A stretch of 64,000 bases of DNA from Hordeum vulgare subsp. vulgare (lineage: Eukaryota > Streptophyta > Magnoliopsida > Poales > Poaceae), in contig NC_058523.1 of the NCBI RefSeq assembly GCF_904849725.1, positions 344,389,948 to 344,453,947 on the forward strand, in the 5' to 3' direction. The notes under the pieces are model-generated. The model was not told where the DNA came from. It worked only from the letters and a program-made list of their open reading frames with translations, and made no database searches. Made by a program: the position numbers and the translations under genes. Below, piece by piece: positions 12,993 to 26,697 of this stretch (position 1 is its first letter; each line of letters opens with the position of its first letter).

Positions 12993-15492
12993 GCTTGATC
13001 ACCTTAACATCGACGTTGCCGCATCGGCTTGGCACAAAGGAGCACTTGAGAAGTTCGTGCATAAGCCTGATCCGCCTGACAGGGTTTTTACCGCACCTCC
13101 AATGCATTGTTCATTTCCCTCCCTATTCAACTTGGTGCACTTTCCCTGTTTCCGGGTTCTGTGCCACTGACTTGATCCGACATCCCACTTTCTCCCGCCG
13201 TGCGTCCCTGGCTTGGCGGTAGGTAACGTCGTGCTCTCGGGTGCGCCTCGTGGGTTAGCCATTGCGGTGCCGATTGCCTGTACGGCTATGGCGACGCCCA
13301 ACTGGGTAACGCGAGATGTTGTTAGATTGAGGCATCGCACATAGCAACCCAAAGCCAGGCAAAGGATGTCCAGGCGGACTGGTAGGGAGCGGAGAGTGCA
13401 TGTGATGTGTGGCGGCAGGGATGAAAATGTTGTCGGGAGTGGCATGTTGTCATCATTCGTTGTAATTGGAGCCAAGTGCCGACGGGATGGCCATTTGGAA
13501 GGCGGGAAGATAGCACTGGGAGGAGAGAGGCATCATCCGCCACCCTACGTATTTATGTGCGTTAGCCGCGACGGCTGTGTACAGATGTGGTATCTACATG
13601 TGGGTCTCTTACTCAGAATGACATGACATCGTTGCTGTGGAGTGAGGTGCCACATCTGTTGCCTCGTGTGAGTGTGTTTGGTGGTCGACGGTTGGGCAAT
13701 CTGTTATGTGGTTTGGCCCCACGCAATCCGAGCTCCCTTGTGTGGCTCAGTGGTGATTGAACTAGAGAACTTTATGGTGTAGTTGGATCATGGTTATGAT
13801 TTGTGTTACATTCGCTCATTTGAAGATTGAAACTAGGGAACTTTAGGGTGTAGTATGATAAGTCGACGATATATTGGATTTATATGGGTGTAATGTGATC
13901 AGCATAGCTGGGGAAATGTATGGGGTACTAAATCATCTTGGATTTATATTGAATTAGTATGAAGAAAACACGGATCTTTGAGTAATAGAAATGATGTTTG
14001 CGTCAAGTTAGATGGTATAACTACTTGGATTCCAGACCGGAGTTTAATTTGGGGATGGGCATTTGGATTGGTGATATTTTCACCTGAGGTTGGTGGCTTG
14101 TATGTGTGCCTCATGGATATGAACATGAATCTCAGATGGTAGGCTTTGATGATTTTGCTAGCCCTCCCCAAGAATGTTATGAGTAAAGGATGATTATGGG
14201 AGGATGATTTGAATTAATTAGAATAGATGGCAAATTTAGTGGCATGTGTCTTGTTGGAGCAGCTGTCTCGCATTTATTATGTGTTTGTGCTCATTTAGAT
14301 GCAGAAGTGATATTATATTGGTGGATAAATATATTAATCTTTGCACAGTTTGGAATTAGTTTGATGATTGTGATCCTGAAAAAAAATCTCGGTAGAACAT
14401 ATAATTTTTGGATCTATAGTTATTCAATGGAAGCTTGTTTTATATTGGACTTAGATAACCATGATACATGGCTTAGTTGGATCATTATTATGATTTGTGT
14501 TAGATTCGCTCATTTGGAGATTGAAACTGAAGAACTTTAGGGTGTCTATGATCGGCTGAAGATATATTGGATTTATATGGGTGTAATATGATCAACATAG
14601 TTGTGGAAATTGATGGGCTACTAAATCATCTTGGATTGAATTGGTAGGATTCTGAGTTAGAAATGACGTTTGCGACAAATTAGATGGTATAACTACTTGG
14701 ATTCCAGACCGGAGAGAAACTTGGGGTTTGGCAGTTGGATTTGTGATATTTTGACCTGAGCTTCGTGGCTTGTATGTGCTTCAAGATATGAGCATGTTGA
14801 TGGTACACATGGATCATAGTTGGTAGGCTTTGATGATTTTGCTAGCCCTCCCCAAGGATATTATGAGTAAAGGATCATTATGGGAGGACGATTTGGATTA
14901 ACTAGAATAGATTGGAATTTTAGCGGTATGTGTCTTGTTGGAGTAGCTCTCTCGCTCTTATGTGTTTGTGCTCATTTAGATGCAGTAGTAGTAAAAGGGT
15001 AATGCTTATGAAGTGATATTATATTGGTTGATAAATATATTAACCTTGGAATAGTTTGGTGATTGTGATCTTGAGAAATAAAAATCTTGGTGGATAAATA
15101 AGATATAATTTTTGGACCTATGGTCATCCACTTGTAGCTTGTTTTATATTGGACTTAGATAACCATGATACTTGGCTTGGTTGGATTATGGTTGTGATTT
15201 GTGTTAGATTCACATATTTGGAGATTGAAAGTAGAGAACTTTAGGGTGTAGTTGGATCATGGTTATGATTTGTGTTAGATTCGCACATCTTGGAGATTTA
15301 AACTAGAGAACTTTAGAGTGTAGTTGGATCATAGTTATGATTTATGTTAGATTCACACATTTGGAGATTGTAACTAGAGAACTTTAAGGTGTAGTATGAT
15401 CAGTCGAAAATATATTGGATTTGTGATATTTTGACTTGTGCTTGGTGCCTTGTTTGTGCCTTATGGATATGAGAAAGCACACGAGAAGTGTT
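12993..15492 (+). repeat. Higher-order unit 6 (2500 bp, standard layout)
   Basis: Cassette about 12980-13765, A from about 14073, B from about 14755. The A monomer starts with the variant GGTGATATTTTCACCTGAGG, shared with units 8-11. A short insertion near 13940 (TTGGATTTATATTGAATTAG, where others read TTGGATTGAATTAG) accounts for the few extra bases. Confidence 0.9.
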
Positions 15493-18400
15493 GCTTGATC
15501 ACCTTAACATCGACGCTGGCGCATCGGCTTGGCACAAAGGAGCACTTGAGAAGTTGGTGCATAAGCCTGATCCGCCTGACAGGGTTTTCACCGCACGTCC
15601 AATGCATTGTTCATTTCCCTCCCTATTCGGCTTGGCGCACTTTCCCTGTTTCCGGGTTCTGTGCCACTGACTTGATCCGACATCCCACTTTCTCCCGCCG
15701 TGCGTCCCTGGCTTGGCGGTAGGTAACGTCGTGCTCTCGGGTACGCCTCGTGGGTTAGCCATTGCGGTGCCGATTGCCTGTACGGCTATGGCGGCGCCCA
15801 ACAGGGTAACGCGAGATGTTGTGAGATTGAGGCATCGCACATAGCAACCCAAAGCCAGGCAAAGGATGTCCAGGCGGACTGGTAGGGAGCGGAGAGTGCA
15901 TGTGATGTGTGGCGGAAGGGATGAAAATGTTGTCGGGAGTGGCATGTTGTCATCATTCGTTGTAATTGGAGCCAAGTGCTGACGGGATGGCCATTGGGAA
16001 GGCGGGAAGATAGCACGGGGAGGAGAGAGGCATCATCCGCCACCCTACGTATTTATGTGCGTCAGCCGCGACGGCTGTGTACAGATGTGGTATCTACATG
16101 TGGGTCTCTTACTCAGAATGACATGACATCGTTGCTGTGGAGTGAGGTGCCACATCTGTTGCCTCGTGTGAGTGTGTTTGGTGGTCGACGGTTGGGCAAT
16201 CTGTTATGTGGTTTGGCCCCACGCAATCCGAGCTCCCTTGTGTGGCTCAGTGGTGATTGAACTAGAGAACTTTATGGTGTAGTTGGATCATGGTTATGAT
16301 TTGTGTTACATTCGCTCATTTGAAGATTGAAACTAGGGAACTTTAGGGTGTAGTATGATAAGTCGACGATATATTGGATTTATATGGGTGTAATGTGATC
16401 AGCATAGCTGGGGAAATGTATGGGGTACTAAATCATCTTGGATTGAATTAGTATGAAGAAAACACACGCCTTTGAGTAATAGAAATGATGTTTGCGTCAA
16501 GTTAGATGGTATAACTACTTGGATTCCACACCGGAATTTAACTTGGGGATGGGCAATTGGATTTGTGATATTTTGACGTGAGCTTGCTGGCTTGTATGTG
16601 TGCCTCATGGATATGAGCAAGAATCATAGTTGGTAGACTTTGATGATTTTGCTAGCCCTCCCCAAGAATGTTATGAGTAAAGGATCATTATGGGAGGATG
16701 ATTTGAATTAATTAGAATAGATGGCAAATTTAGTGGCATGCGTCTTGTTGGAGTAGCTATCTCACATTTATTATGTGTTTGTGCTCATTTAGATGCAGAA
16801 GTGATATTATTGGTGGATAAATATATTAACCTTTGCACAATTTGGAATTAGTTTGATGATTGTGATCTTGGAAAAAATATCTCGGTAGAACATATAATTT
16901 TAGGATCTATAATTATTCAATGGAAGCTTGTTTTTATATTGGACTTAGATAACCATGATACTTGGCTTACTTCGATCATTGCTATGATTTGTGTTAGATT
17001 CGCTCATTTGAAGATTGATACTCGAGAAGTTTAGGGTGTACTATGATCGGTCGAAGATATATTGTATTTATATGGGTGTAATATGATCAACATAGTTGTG
17101 GAAATTGATGGGCGATTAAATCATCTTGGATTGAATTAGTAGGAAGAAAACAGAGTATTTTGAGTACTAGAAATGACGTTTGTGACAAATTAGATGGTAT
17201 AACCACTTAGATTCCAGACCAGAGAGAAACTTGGGGTTGGGCAGTTGGATTTGTGATATTTTGACCCGAGCTTCATGGCTTGTATGTGCTTCAGGGTATG
17301 AGCATGTAGATGGTACACATGGATCGTAATTGGTAGGCTTTGATGGTTTTGCTAGCCCTCCCCAAGAATGTTATGAGTAAATGATCATTATGGGAGGACG
17401 ATCTGGATTAACTAGAATAGATTAGAATTTTAGCGGTATGTGTCTTGTTGGAGTAGCTCTCTCGCTCTTATGTGTTTGTGCTCCTTTAGATGCAGTAGTA
17501 GTAAAACGGTAATGCTTATGAAGTTATTTAGATGCAGTAGTAGTAAAATATCGGTAGAACATCTAATTTTTGGATCTATAGTTATTCAATGGAAGCTTAT
17601 TTTATATTGGACATAGATAACCATGATACTTGGCTTAGTTGGATTATTGTTATGATTTGTGTTAGATTCGCTCATTTGGAGATTGAAACTCGAGAACTTT
17701 AGGGTGTACTATGATCGGTCGAAGATATATTGGATTTATATGGGTGTAATATGATCAACATAGTTGTGGAAATTGATGGGCTACTAAATCATCCTGGATT
17801 GAATTAGTAGGAAGAAAACCGAGTTTTTTGAGTAATAGAAATGACGTTTGCGACAAATTAGATGGTATAACCACTTGGATTCCACACCGGAGAGAAACTT
17901 GGGGTTGGGCAGTTGGATTTGTAATATTTTGACCTGAGCTTCGTGGCTTGTATGTGCTTCAAGATATGATCATGTTGATGGTACACATGGGTCGTAGTTG
18001 GTAGGCTTTGATGATTTTGCTAGCCCTCCCCAAGGATGCTTTGAGTAAAGGATCATTATGGGAGGACGATTTGGATTAACTAGAATAGATTGGAATTTTA
18101 GCGGTATGTGTCTTGTTGGAGTAGCTCTCTCGCTCTTATGTGTTTGTGTTCATTTAGATGCAGTAGTAGTAAAAGGGTAATGCTTATGAAGTGATATTAT
18201 ATTGTATGATAAATATATTAACCTTGGAATAGTTTGGTGATTGTGATCTTGAGAACTAAAAATCTTGGTGGATAAATAAGATATAATTTTTGGACCTATG
18301 GTCATCCACTTGTAGCTTCTTTTATTTTGGACTTAGATAACCATGATACTTGGCTTGGTTGGATTATGGTTGTGATTTGTGTCAGATTCAAATATTTGGA

Positions 18401-18599
18401 GATTGAAAGTAGAGAACTTTAGGGTGTAGTTGGATCATGGTTATGATTTGTGTTAGATTCGCACATCTTCGAGATTGAAACTAGAAAACTTTAAGGTGTA
18501 GTATGATCAGTCGAAAATATATTGGATTTGTGATATTTTGACTTGTGCTTGGTGCCTTGTTTGTGCCTTATGGATATGAGAAAGCACACGAGAAGTGTT
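15493..18599 (+). repeat. Higher-order unit 7 (3107 bp, extra monomer)
   Basis: Cassette about 15480-16265, A from about 16567, A' from about 17255, B from about 17922. It carries the same recombinant A' junction as unit 5, here at about 17510-17560, and the same loss of one ~72-bp copy before the next cassette. Confidence 0.9.
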
Positions 18600-21500
18600 G
18601 CTTGATGACCTTAACATCGACGTTGCCGCATCGGCTTGGCACAAAGGAGCACTTGAGAAGTTCGTGCATAAGCCTGATCCGCCTGACAGGGTTTTCACCG
18701 CACCTCCAATGCATTGTTCATTTCCCTCCCTATTCAGCTTGTAGCACTTTCCCTCTTTCCGGGTTCGGTGCCACTGACTTGATCCGACATCCCACTTTCT
18801 CCCGCCGTGCGTCCCTGGCTTGGCGGTAGGTAACGTCGTGCTCTCGGGTACGCCTCGTGGGTTAGCCATTGCGGTGCCGATTGCCTGTACGGCTATGGCG
18901 GCGCCCAACAGGGTAACGCGAGATGTTGTGAGATTAAGGCATCGCACATAGCAACCCAAAGCCAGGCAAAGGATGTCCAGGTGGACTGGTAGGGAGCGGC
19001 GTGTGCATGTGATGTGTGGCGGAAGGGATGAAAATGTTGTCGGGAGTGGCATGTTGTCATCATTCGTTGTAATTGGAGCCGAGTGTCGACGGGATGGCCA
19101 TTGGGAAGGCGGGAAGATAGCACTGGGAGGAGAGAGGCATCATCCGCCACCCTACGTATTTATGTGCGTGAGCCGCGACGGTTGTGTACAGATGTGGTAT
19201 CTACATGTGGGTCTCTTACTCAGAATGACATGACATGGTTGCTGTGGAGTGAGGTGCCACATCTGTTGCCCCGTGTGAGTGTGTTTGGTGGTCGACGGTA
19301 GGGCAATCTGTTATGTGGTTTGGCCTCACGCAATCCGAGCTCCCTTGTGTGGCTCAGTGGTGATTGAACTAGAGAACTTTATGGTGTAGTTGGATCATGG
19401 TTATGATTTGTGTTACATTCGCTCATTTGAAGATTGAAACTAGAGAACTTTAGGGTGTAGTATGATCAGTCGACGATATATTGGATTTATATGGGTGTAA
19501 TGTGATCAGCATAGCTCGGGAAATGTATGGGGTACTAAATCATCTTGGATTGAATTAGTATTAAGAAAACACGGATCTTTGAGTAATAAAAATGATGTTT
19601 GTGTCAAGTTAGATGGTATAACTACTTGGATTCCTGACCGGAGTTTAATTTGGGGATGGTCATTTGGATTGGTGATATTTTCACCTGAGGTTGGTGGCTT
19701 GTATGTGTGCCTCATGGATATGAACATGAATCGTAGATGGTAGGCTTTGATGATTTTGCTAGCCCTCCCCAAGAATGTTATGAGTAAAGGATCATTATGG
19801 GAGGATGATTTGAATTAATTAGAATAGATGGCAAATTTAGTGGCATGCGTCTTGTTGGAGTAGCTGTCTCGCATTTATTATGTGTTTGTGCTCATTTAGA
19901 TGCAGAAGTGATAATATTGGTGGATAAATATATTAACCTTTGCACAATTTGGAATTAGTTTGATGATTGTGATCTTGAAAAAAAAAATCTCGGTAGAACA
20001 TATAATTTTAGGATCTATAATTATTCAATGGAAGCTTGTTTTTATATTGGACTTAGATAACCATGATACTTGGCTTAGTTCGATCATTGTTATGATTTGT
20101 GTTAGATTCGCTCATTTGGAGATTGAAACTCGAGAAGTTTAGGGTGTACTATGATCGGTCGAAGATATATTGGATTTATATGGGTGTAATATGATCAACA
20201 TAGTTGTGGAAATTGATGGGCTATTAAATCATCTTGGATTGAATTAGTAGGAAGAAAACAGAGTATTTTGAGTACTAGAAATGACGTTTGTGACAAATTA
20301 GATGGTATAACCACTTAGATTCCAGACCAGAGAGAAACTTGGGGTTGGGCAGTTGGATTTGTGATATTTTGACCCGAGCTTCATGGCTTGTATGTGCTTC
20401 AGGGTATGAGCATGTAGATGGTACACATGGATCGTAATTGGTAGGCTTTGATGGTTTTGCTAGCCCTCCCCAAGAATGTTATGAGTAAATGATCATTATG
20501 GGAGGACGATCTGGATTAACTAGAATAGATTAGAATTTTAGCGGTATGTGTCTTGTTGGAGTAGCTCTCTCGCTCTTATGTGTTTGTGCTCATTTAGATG
20601 CAGTAGTAGTAAAACAGTAATGCTTATGAAGTTATTTAGCTGCAGTAGTAGTAAAATATCGGTAGAACATATAATTTTTGGATCTATAGTTATTCAATGG
20701 AAGCTTATTTTATATTGAACTTAGATAACCATGATACTTGGCTTAGTTGGATTATTGTTATGATTTGTGTTAGATTCGCTCATTTAGAGATTGAAACTCG
20801 AGAACTTTAGGGTGTACTATGATCGGTCGAAGATATATTGGATTTATATGGGTGTAATATGATCAACATAGTTGTGGAAATTGATGGGCTACTAAATCAT
20901 CCTGGATTGAATTAGTAGGAAGAAATCCGAGTTTTTTGAGTAATAGAAATGACGTTTGCGACAAATTAGATGGTATAACCACTTGGATTCCACACCGGAG
21001 AGAAACTTGGGGTTGGGCAGTTGGATTTGTGATATTTTGACCTGAGCTTCGTGGCTTGTATGTGCTTCAAGATATGATCATGTTGATGGTACACATGGGT
21101 CGTAGTTGGTAGGCTTTGATGATTTTGCTAGCCCTCCCCAAGGATATTATGAGTAAAGGATCATTATGGGAGGACGATTTGAATTAACTAGAATAGATTG
21201 GAATTTTAGCGGTATGTGTCTTGTTGGAGTAGCTCTCTCGCTCTTATGTGTTTGTGCTCATTTAGATGCAGTAGTAGTAAAAGGGTAATGCTTATGAAGT
21301 GATATTATATTGGTTGATAAATATATTAACCTTGGAATAGTTTGGTGACTGTGATCTTGAGAACTAAAAATCTTGGTGGATAAATAAGATATATTTTTGG
21401 ACCTATGGTCATCCACTTGTAGCTTGTTTTATATTGGACTTAGATAACCATGATACTTGGCTTGGTTGGATTATGGTTGTGATTTGTGTCAGATTCGCAC

Positions 21501-21706
21501 ATCTTGGAGATTTAAACTAGAGAACTTTAGAGTGTAGTTGGATCATGGTTATGATTTATGTTAGATTCACACATTTGGAGATTGTAACTACAGAACTTTA
21601 AGGTGTAGTATGATCAGTCGAAAATATATTGGATTTGTGATATTTTGACTTGTGCTTGGTGCCTTGTTTGTGCCTTATGGATATGAGAAAGCACACGAGA
21701 AGTGTT
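18600..21706 (+). repeat. Higher-order unit 8 (3107 bp, extra monomer)
   Basis: Cassette about 18587-19370, A near 19670 (GGTGATATTTTCACC variant), A' near 20360, B near 21030. Recombinant A' junction at about 20610-20665. One ~72-bp copy is missing near 21480-21500, but by a different exchange point than in units 5 and 7: here the first and second copies are fused (GTGTCAGATTCGCACATCTTG). Confidence 0.9.
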
Positions 21707-24202
21707 GCTTGATCACCTTAACATCGACGCTGCCGCATCGGCTTGGCACAAAGGAGCACTTGAGAAGTTGGTGCATAAGCCTGATCCGCGTGACAGGGTT
21801 TTCACCGCACCTCCAATGCATTGTTCATTTCCCTCCCTATTCGGCTTGGCGCACTTTCCCTGTTTCCGGGTTCTGTGCCACTGACTTGATCCGACATCCC
21901 ACTTTCTCCCACCGTGCGTCCCTAGCTTGGCGGTAGGTAACGTCGTGCTCTCGGGTACGCCTCGTGGGTTAGCCATTGCGGTGCCGATTGCCTGTACGGC
22001 TATGGCGGCGCCCAACAGGGTAACGCGAGATGTTGTGAGATTGAGGCATCGCACATAGCAACCCAAAGCCAGGCAAAGGATGTCCAGGCGGACTGGTAGG
22101 GAGCGGAGAGTGCATGTGATGTGTGGCGGAAGGGATGAAAATGTTGTCGGGAGTGGCATGTTGTCATCATTCGTTGTAATTGGAGCCAAGTGTCGACGGG
22201 ATGGCCATTGGGAAGGCGGGAAGATAGCACTGGGAGGAGAGAGGCATCATCCGCCACCCTACGTATTTATGTGCGTGAGCCGCGACGGTTGTGTACAGAT
22301 GTGGTATCTACATGTGGGTCTCTTACTCAGAATGACATGACATGGTTGCTGTGGAGTGAGGTGCCACATCTGTTGCCCCGTGTGAGTGTGTTTGGTGGTC
22401 GACGGTAGGGCAATCTGTTATGTGGTTTGGCCTCACGCAATCCGAGCTCCCTTGTGTGGCTCAGTGGTGATTGAACTAGAGAACTTTATGGTGTAGTTGG
22501 ATCATGGTTATGATTTGTGTTACATTCGCTCATTTGAAGATTGAAACTAGAGAACTTTAGGGTGTAGTATGATCAGTCGACGATATATTGGATTTATATG
22601 GGTGTAATGTGATCAGCATAGCTCGGGAAATGTATGGGGTACTAAATCATCTTGGATTGAATTAGTATTAAGAAAACACGGATCTTTGAGTAATAGAAAT
22701 GATGTTTGTGTCAAGTTAGATGGTATAACTACTTGGATTCCAGACCGGAGTTTAATTTGGGGATGGGCATTTGGATTGGTGATATTTTCACCTGAGGTTG
22801 GTGGCTTGTATGTGTGCCTCATGGATATGAACATGAATCGTAGATGGTAGGCTTTGATGATTTTGCTAGCCCTCCCCAAGAATGTTATGAGTAAATGATC
22901 ATTATGGGAGGATGATTTGAATTAATTAGAATAGATGGCAAATTTAGTGGCATGCGTCTTGTTGGAGTAGTTGTCTCGCATTTATTATGTGTTTGTGCTC
23001 ATTTAGATGCAGAAGTGATAATATTGGTGGATAAATATATTAACCTTTGCACAATTTGGAATTAGTTTGATGATTGTGATCTTGAAAAAAAAAATCTCGG
23101 TAGAACATATAATTTTAGGATCTATAATTATTCAATGGAAGCTTGTTTTTATATTGGACTTAGATAACCATGATACTTGGCTTAGTTCGATCATTGTTAT
23201 TATTTGTGTTAGATTCGCTCATTTGGAGATTGAAACTCAAGAAGTTTAGGGTGTTCTATGATCGGTCGAAGATATATTGGATTTATATGGGTGTAATATG
23301 ATCAACATAGTTGTGGAAATTGATGGGCTACTAAATCATCTTGGATTGAATTAGTAGGATTTTGAGTTAGAAATGACGTTTGCGACAAATTAGATGGTAT
23401 AACCACTTGGATTCCAGACCGGAGAGAAACTTGGGGTTTGGCAGTTGGATTTGTGATATTTTGACCTGAGCTTCGTGGCTTGTATGTGCTTCAAGATATG
23501 AGCATGTTGATGGTACACATGGATCGTAGTTGGTAGGCTTTGATGATTTTGCTAGCCCTCCCCAAGGATATTATGAGTAAAGGATCATTATGGGAGGACG
23601 ATTTGGATTAACTAGAATAGATTGGAATTTTAGCGGTATGTGTCTTGTTGGAGTAGCTCTCTCGCTCTTATGTGTTTGTGCTCATTTAGATGCAGTAGTA
23701 GTAAAAGGGTAATGCTTATGAAGTGATATTATATTGGTTGATAAATATATTAACCTTGGAATAGTTTGGTGATTGTGATCTTGAGAAATAAAAATCTTGG
23801 TGGATAAATAAGATATAATTTTTGGACCTATGGTCATCCACTTGTAGCTTGTTTTATATTGGACTTAGATAACCATGATACTTGGCTTGGTTGGATTATG
23901 GTTGTGATTTGTGTTAGATTCACATATTTGGAGATTGAAAGTAGAGAACTTTAGGGTGTAGTTGGATCATGGTTATGATTTGTGTTAGATTCGCACATCT
24001 TGGAGATTTAAACTAGAGAACTTTAGAGTGTAGTTGGATCATAGTTACGATTTATGTTAGATTCACACATTTGGAGATTGTAACTAGAGAACTTTAAGGT
24101 GTAGTATGATCAGTCGAAAATATATTGGATTTGTGATATTTTGACTTGTGCTTGGTGCCTTGTTTGTGCCTTATGGATATGAGAAAGCACACGAGAAGTG
24201 TT
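21707..24202 (+). repeat. Higher-order unit 9 (2496 bp, standard layout)
   Basis: Cassette about 21694-22480, A near 22780, B near 23455. Its cassette is almost identical to that of unit 10; both share a private CCGCGTGACAGGG change at 21786 and 24282. The A half resembles unit 8 and the B half resembles unit 10, so the unit is mosaic. Confidence 0.9.
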
Positions 24203-26697
24203 GCTTGATCACCTTAACATCGACGCTGCCGCATCGGCTTGGCACAAAGGTGCACTTGAGAAGTTGGTGCATAAGCCTGATCCGCGTGACAGGGTTTTCA
24301 CCGCACCTCCAATGCATTGTTCATTTCCCTCCCTATTCGGCTTGGCGCACTTTCCCTGTTTCCGGGTTCTGTGCCACTGACTTGATCCGACATCCCACTT
24401 TCTCCCGCCGTGCGTCCCTGGCTTGGCGGTAGGTAACGTCGTGCTCTCGGGTACGCCTCGTGGGTTAGCCATTGCGGTGCCGATTGCCTGTACGGCTATG
24501 GCGGCGCCCAACAGGGTAACGCGAGATGTTGTGAGATTGAGGCATCGCACATAGCAACCCAAAGCCAGGCAAAGGATGTCCAGGCGTACTGGTAGGGAGC
24601 GGAGAGTGCATGTGATGTGTGGCGGAAGGGATGAAAATGTTGTCGGGAGTGGCATGTTGTCATCATTCGTTGTAATTGGAGCCAAGTGTCGACGGGATGG
24701 CCATTGGGAAGGCGGGAAGATAGCACTGGGAGGAGAGAGGCATCATCCGCCACCCTACGTATTTATGTGCGTCAGCCGCGACGGTTGTGTACAGATGTGG
24801 TATCTACATGTGGGTCTCTTACTCAGAATGACATGACATGGTTGCTGTGGAGTGAGGTGCCACATCTGTTGCCCCGTGTGAGTGTGTTTGGTGGTCGACG
24901 GTAGGGCAATCTGTTATGTGGTTTGGCCTCACGCAATCCGAGCTCCCTTGTGTGGCTCAGTGGTGATTGAACTAGAGAACTTTATGGTGTAGTTGGATCA
25001 TGGTTATGATTTGTGTTACATTCGCTCATTTGAAGATTGAAACTAGAGAACTTTAGGGTGTAGTATGATCAGTCGACGATATATTGGATTTATATGGGTG
25101 TAATGTGATCAGCATAGCTGGGGAAATGTATGGGGTACTAAATCATCTTGGATTGAATTAGTATTAAGAAAACACGGATCTTTGAGTAATAGAAATGATG
25201 TTTGCGTCAAGTTAGATGGTATAACTACTTGGATTCCAGACCGGAGTTTAATTTGGGGATGGGCATTTGGATTGGTGATATTTTCACCTGAGGTTGGTGG
25301 CTTGTATGTGTGCCTCATGGATATGAACATGAATCGTAGATGGTAGGCTTTGATGATTTTGCTAACCCTCCCCAAGAATGTTATGAGTAAAGGATGATTA
25401 TGGGAGGATGATTTGAATTAATTAGAATAGATGGCAAATTTAGTGGCATGTGTCTTGTTGAAGCAGCTGTCTCACATTTATTATGTGTTTGTGCTCATTT
25501 AGATGCAGAAGTGATATTATATTGGTGGATAAATATATTAACCTTTGCACAGTTTGGAATTAGTTTGATGATTGTGATCTTGAAAAAAAAATATCGGTAG
25601 AACATATAATTTTTGGATCTATAGTTATTCAATGGAAGCTTGTTTTATATTGGACTTAGATAACCATGATACATGGCTTAGTTGGATCATTATTATGATT
25701 TGTGTTAGATTCGCTCATTTGGAGATTGAAACTGGAGAACTTTAGGGTGTCTATGATCGGTTGAAGATATATTGGATTTATATGGTTGTAATATGATCAA
25801 CATAGTTGTGGAAATTGATGGGCTACTAAATCATCTTGGATTGAATTAGTAGGATTTTGAGTTAGAAATGACGTTTGCGACAAATTAGATGGTATAACCA
25901 CTTGGATTCCAGACCGGAGAGAAACTTGGGGTTTGGCAGTTGGATTTGTGATATTTTGACCTGAGCTTCGTGGCTTGTATGTGCTTCAAGATATGAGCAT
26001 GTTGATGGTACACATGGATCGTAGTTGGTAGGCTTTGATGATTTTGCTAGCCCTCCCCAAGGATATTATGAGTAAAGGATCATTATGGGAGGACGATTTG
26101 GATTAACTAGAATAGATTGGAATTTTAGCGGTATGTGTCTTGTTGGAGTAGCTCTCTCGCTCTTATGTGTTTGTGCTCATTTAGATGCAGTAGTAGTAAA
26201 AGGGTAATGCTTATGAAGTGATATTATATAGGTTGATAAATATATTAACCTTGGAATAGTTTGGTGATTGTGATCTTGAGAAATAAAAATCTTGGTGGAT
26301 AAATAAGATATAATTTTTGGACCTATGGTCATCCACTTGTAGCTTGTTTTATATTGGACTTAGATAACCATGATACTTGGCTTGGTTGGATTATGGTTGT
26401 GATTTGTGTTAGATTCACATATTTGGAGATTGAAAGTAGAGAACTTTAGGGTGTAGTTGGATCATGGTTATGATTTGTGTTAGATTCGCACATCTTGGAG
26501 ATTTAAACTAGAGAACTTTAGAGTGTAGTTGGATCATAGTTACGATTTATGTTAGATTCACACATTTGGAGATTGTAACTAGAGAACTTTAAGGTGTAGT
26601 ATGATCAGTCGAAAATATATTGGATTTGTGATATTTTGACTTGTGCTTGGTGCCTTGTTTGTGCCTTATGGATATGAGAAAGCACACGAGAAGTGTT
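24203..26697 (+). repeat. Higher-order unit 10 (2495 bp, standard layout)
   Basis: Cassette about 24190-24975, A near 25275, B near 25945. The second half (25380-26690) is nearly identical to the equivalent parts of units 6, 9 and 13, showing recent homogenisation in the middle of the array. Confidence 0.9.
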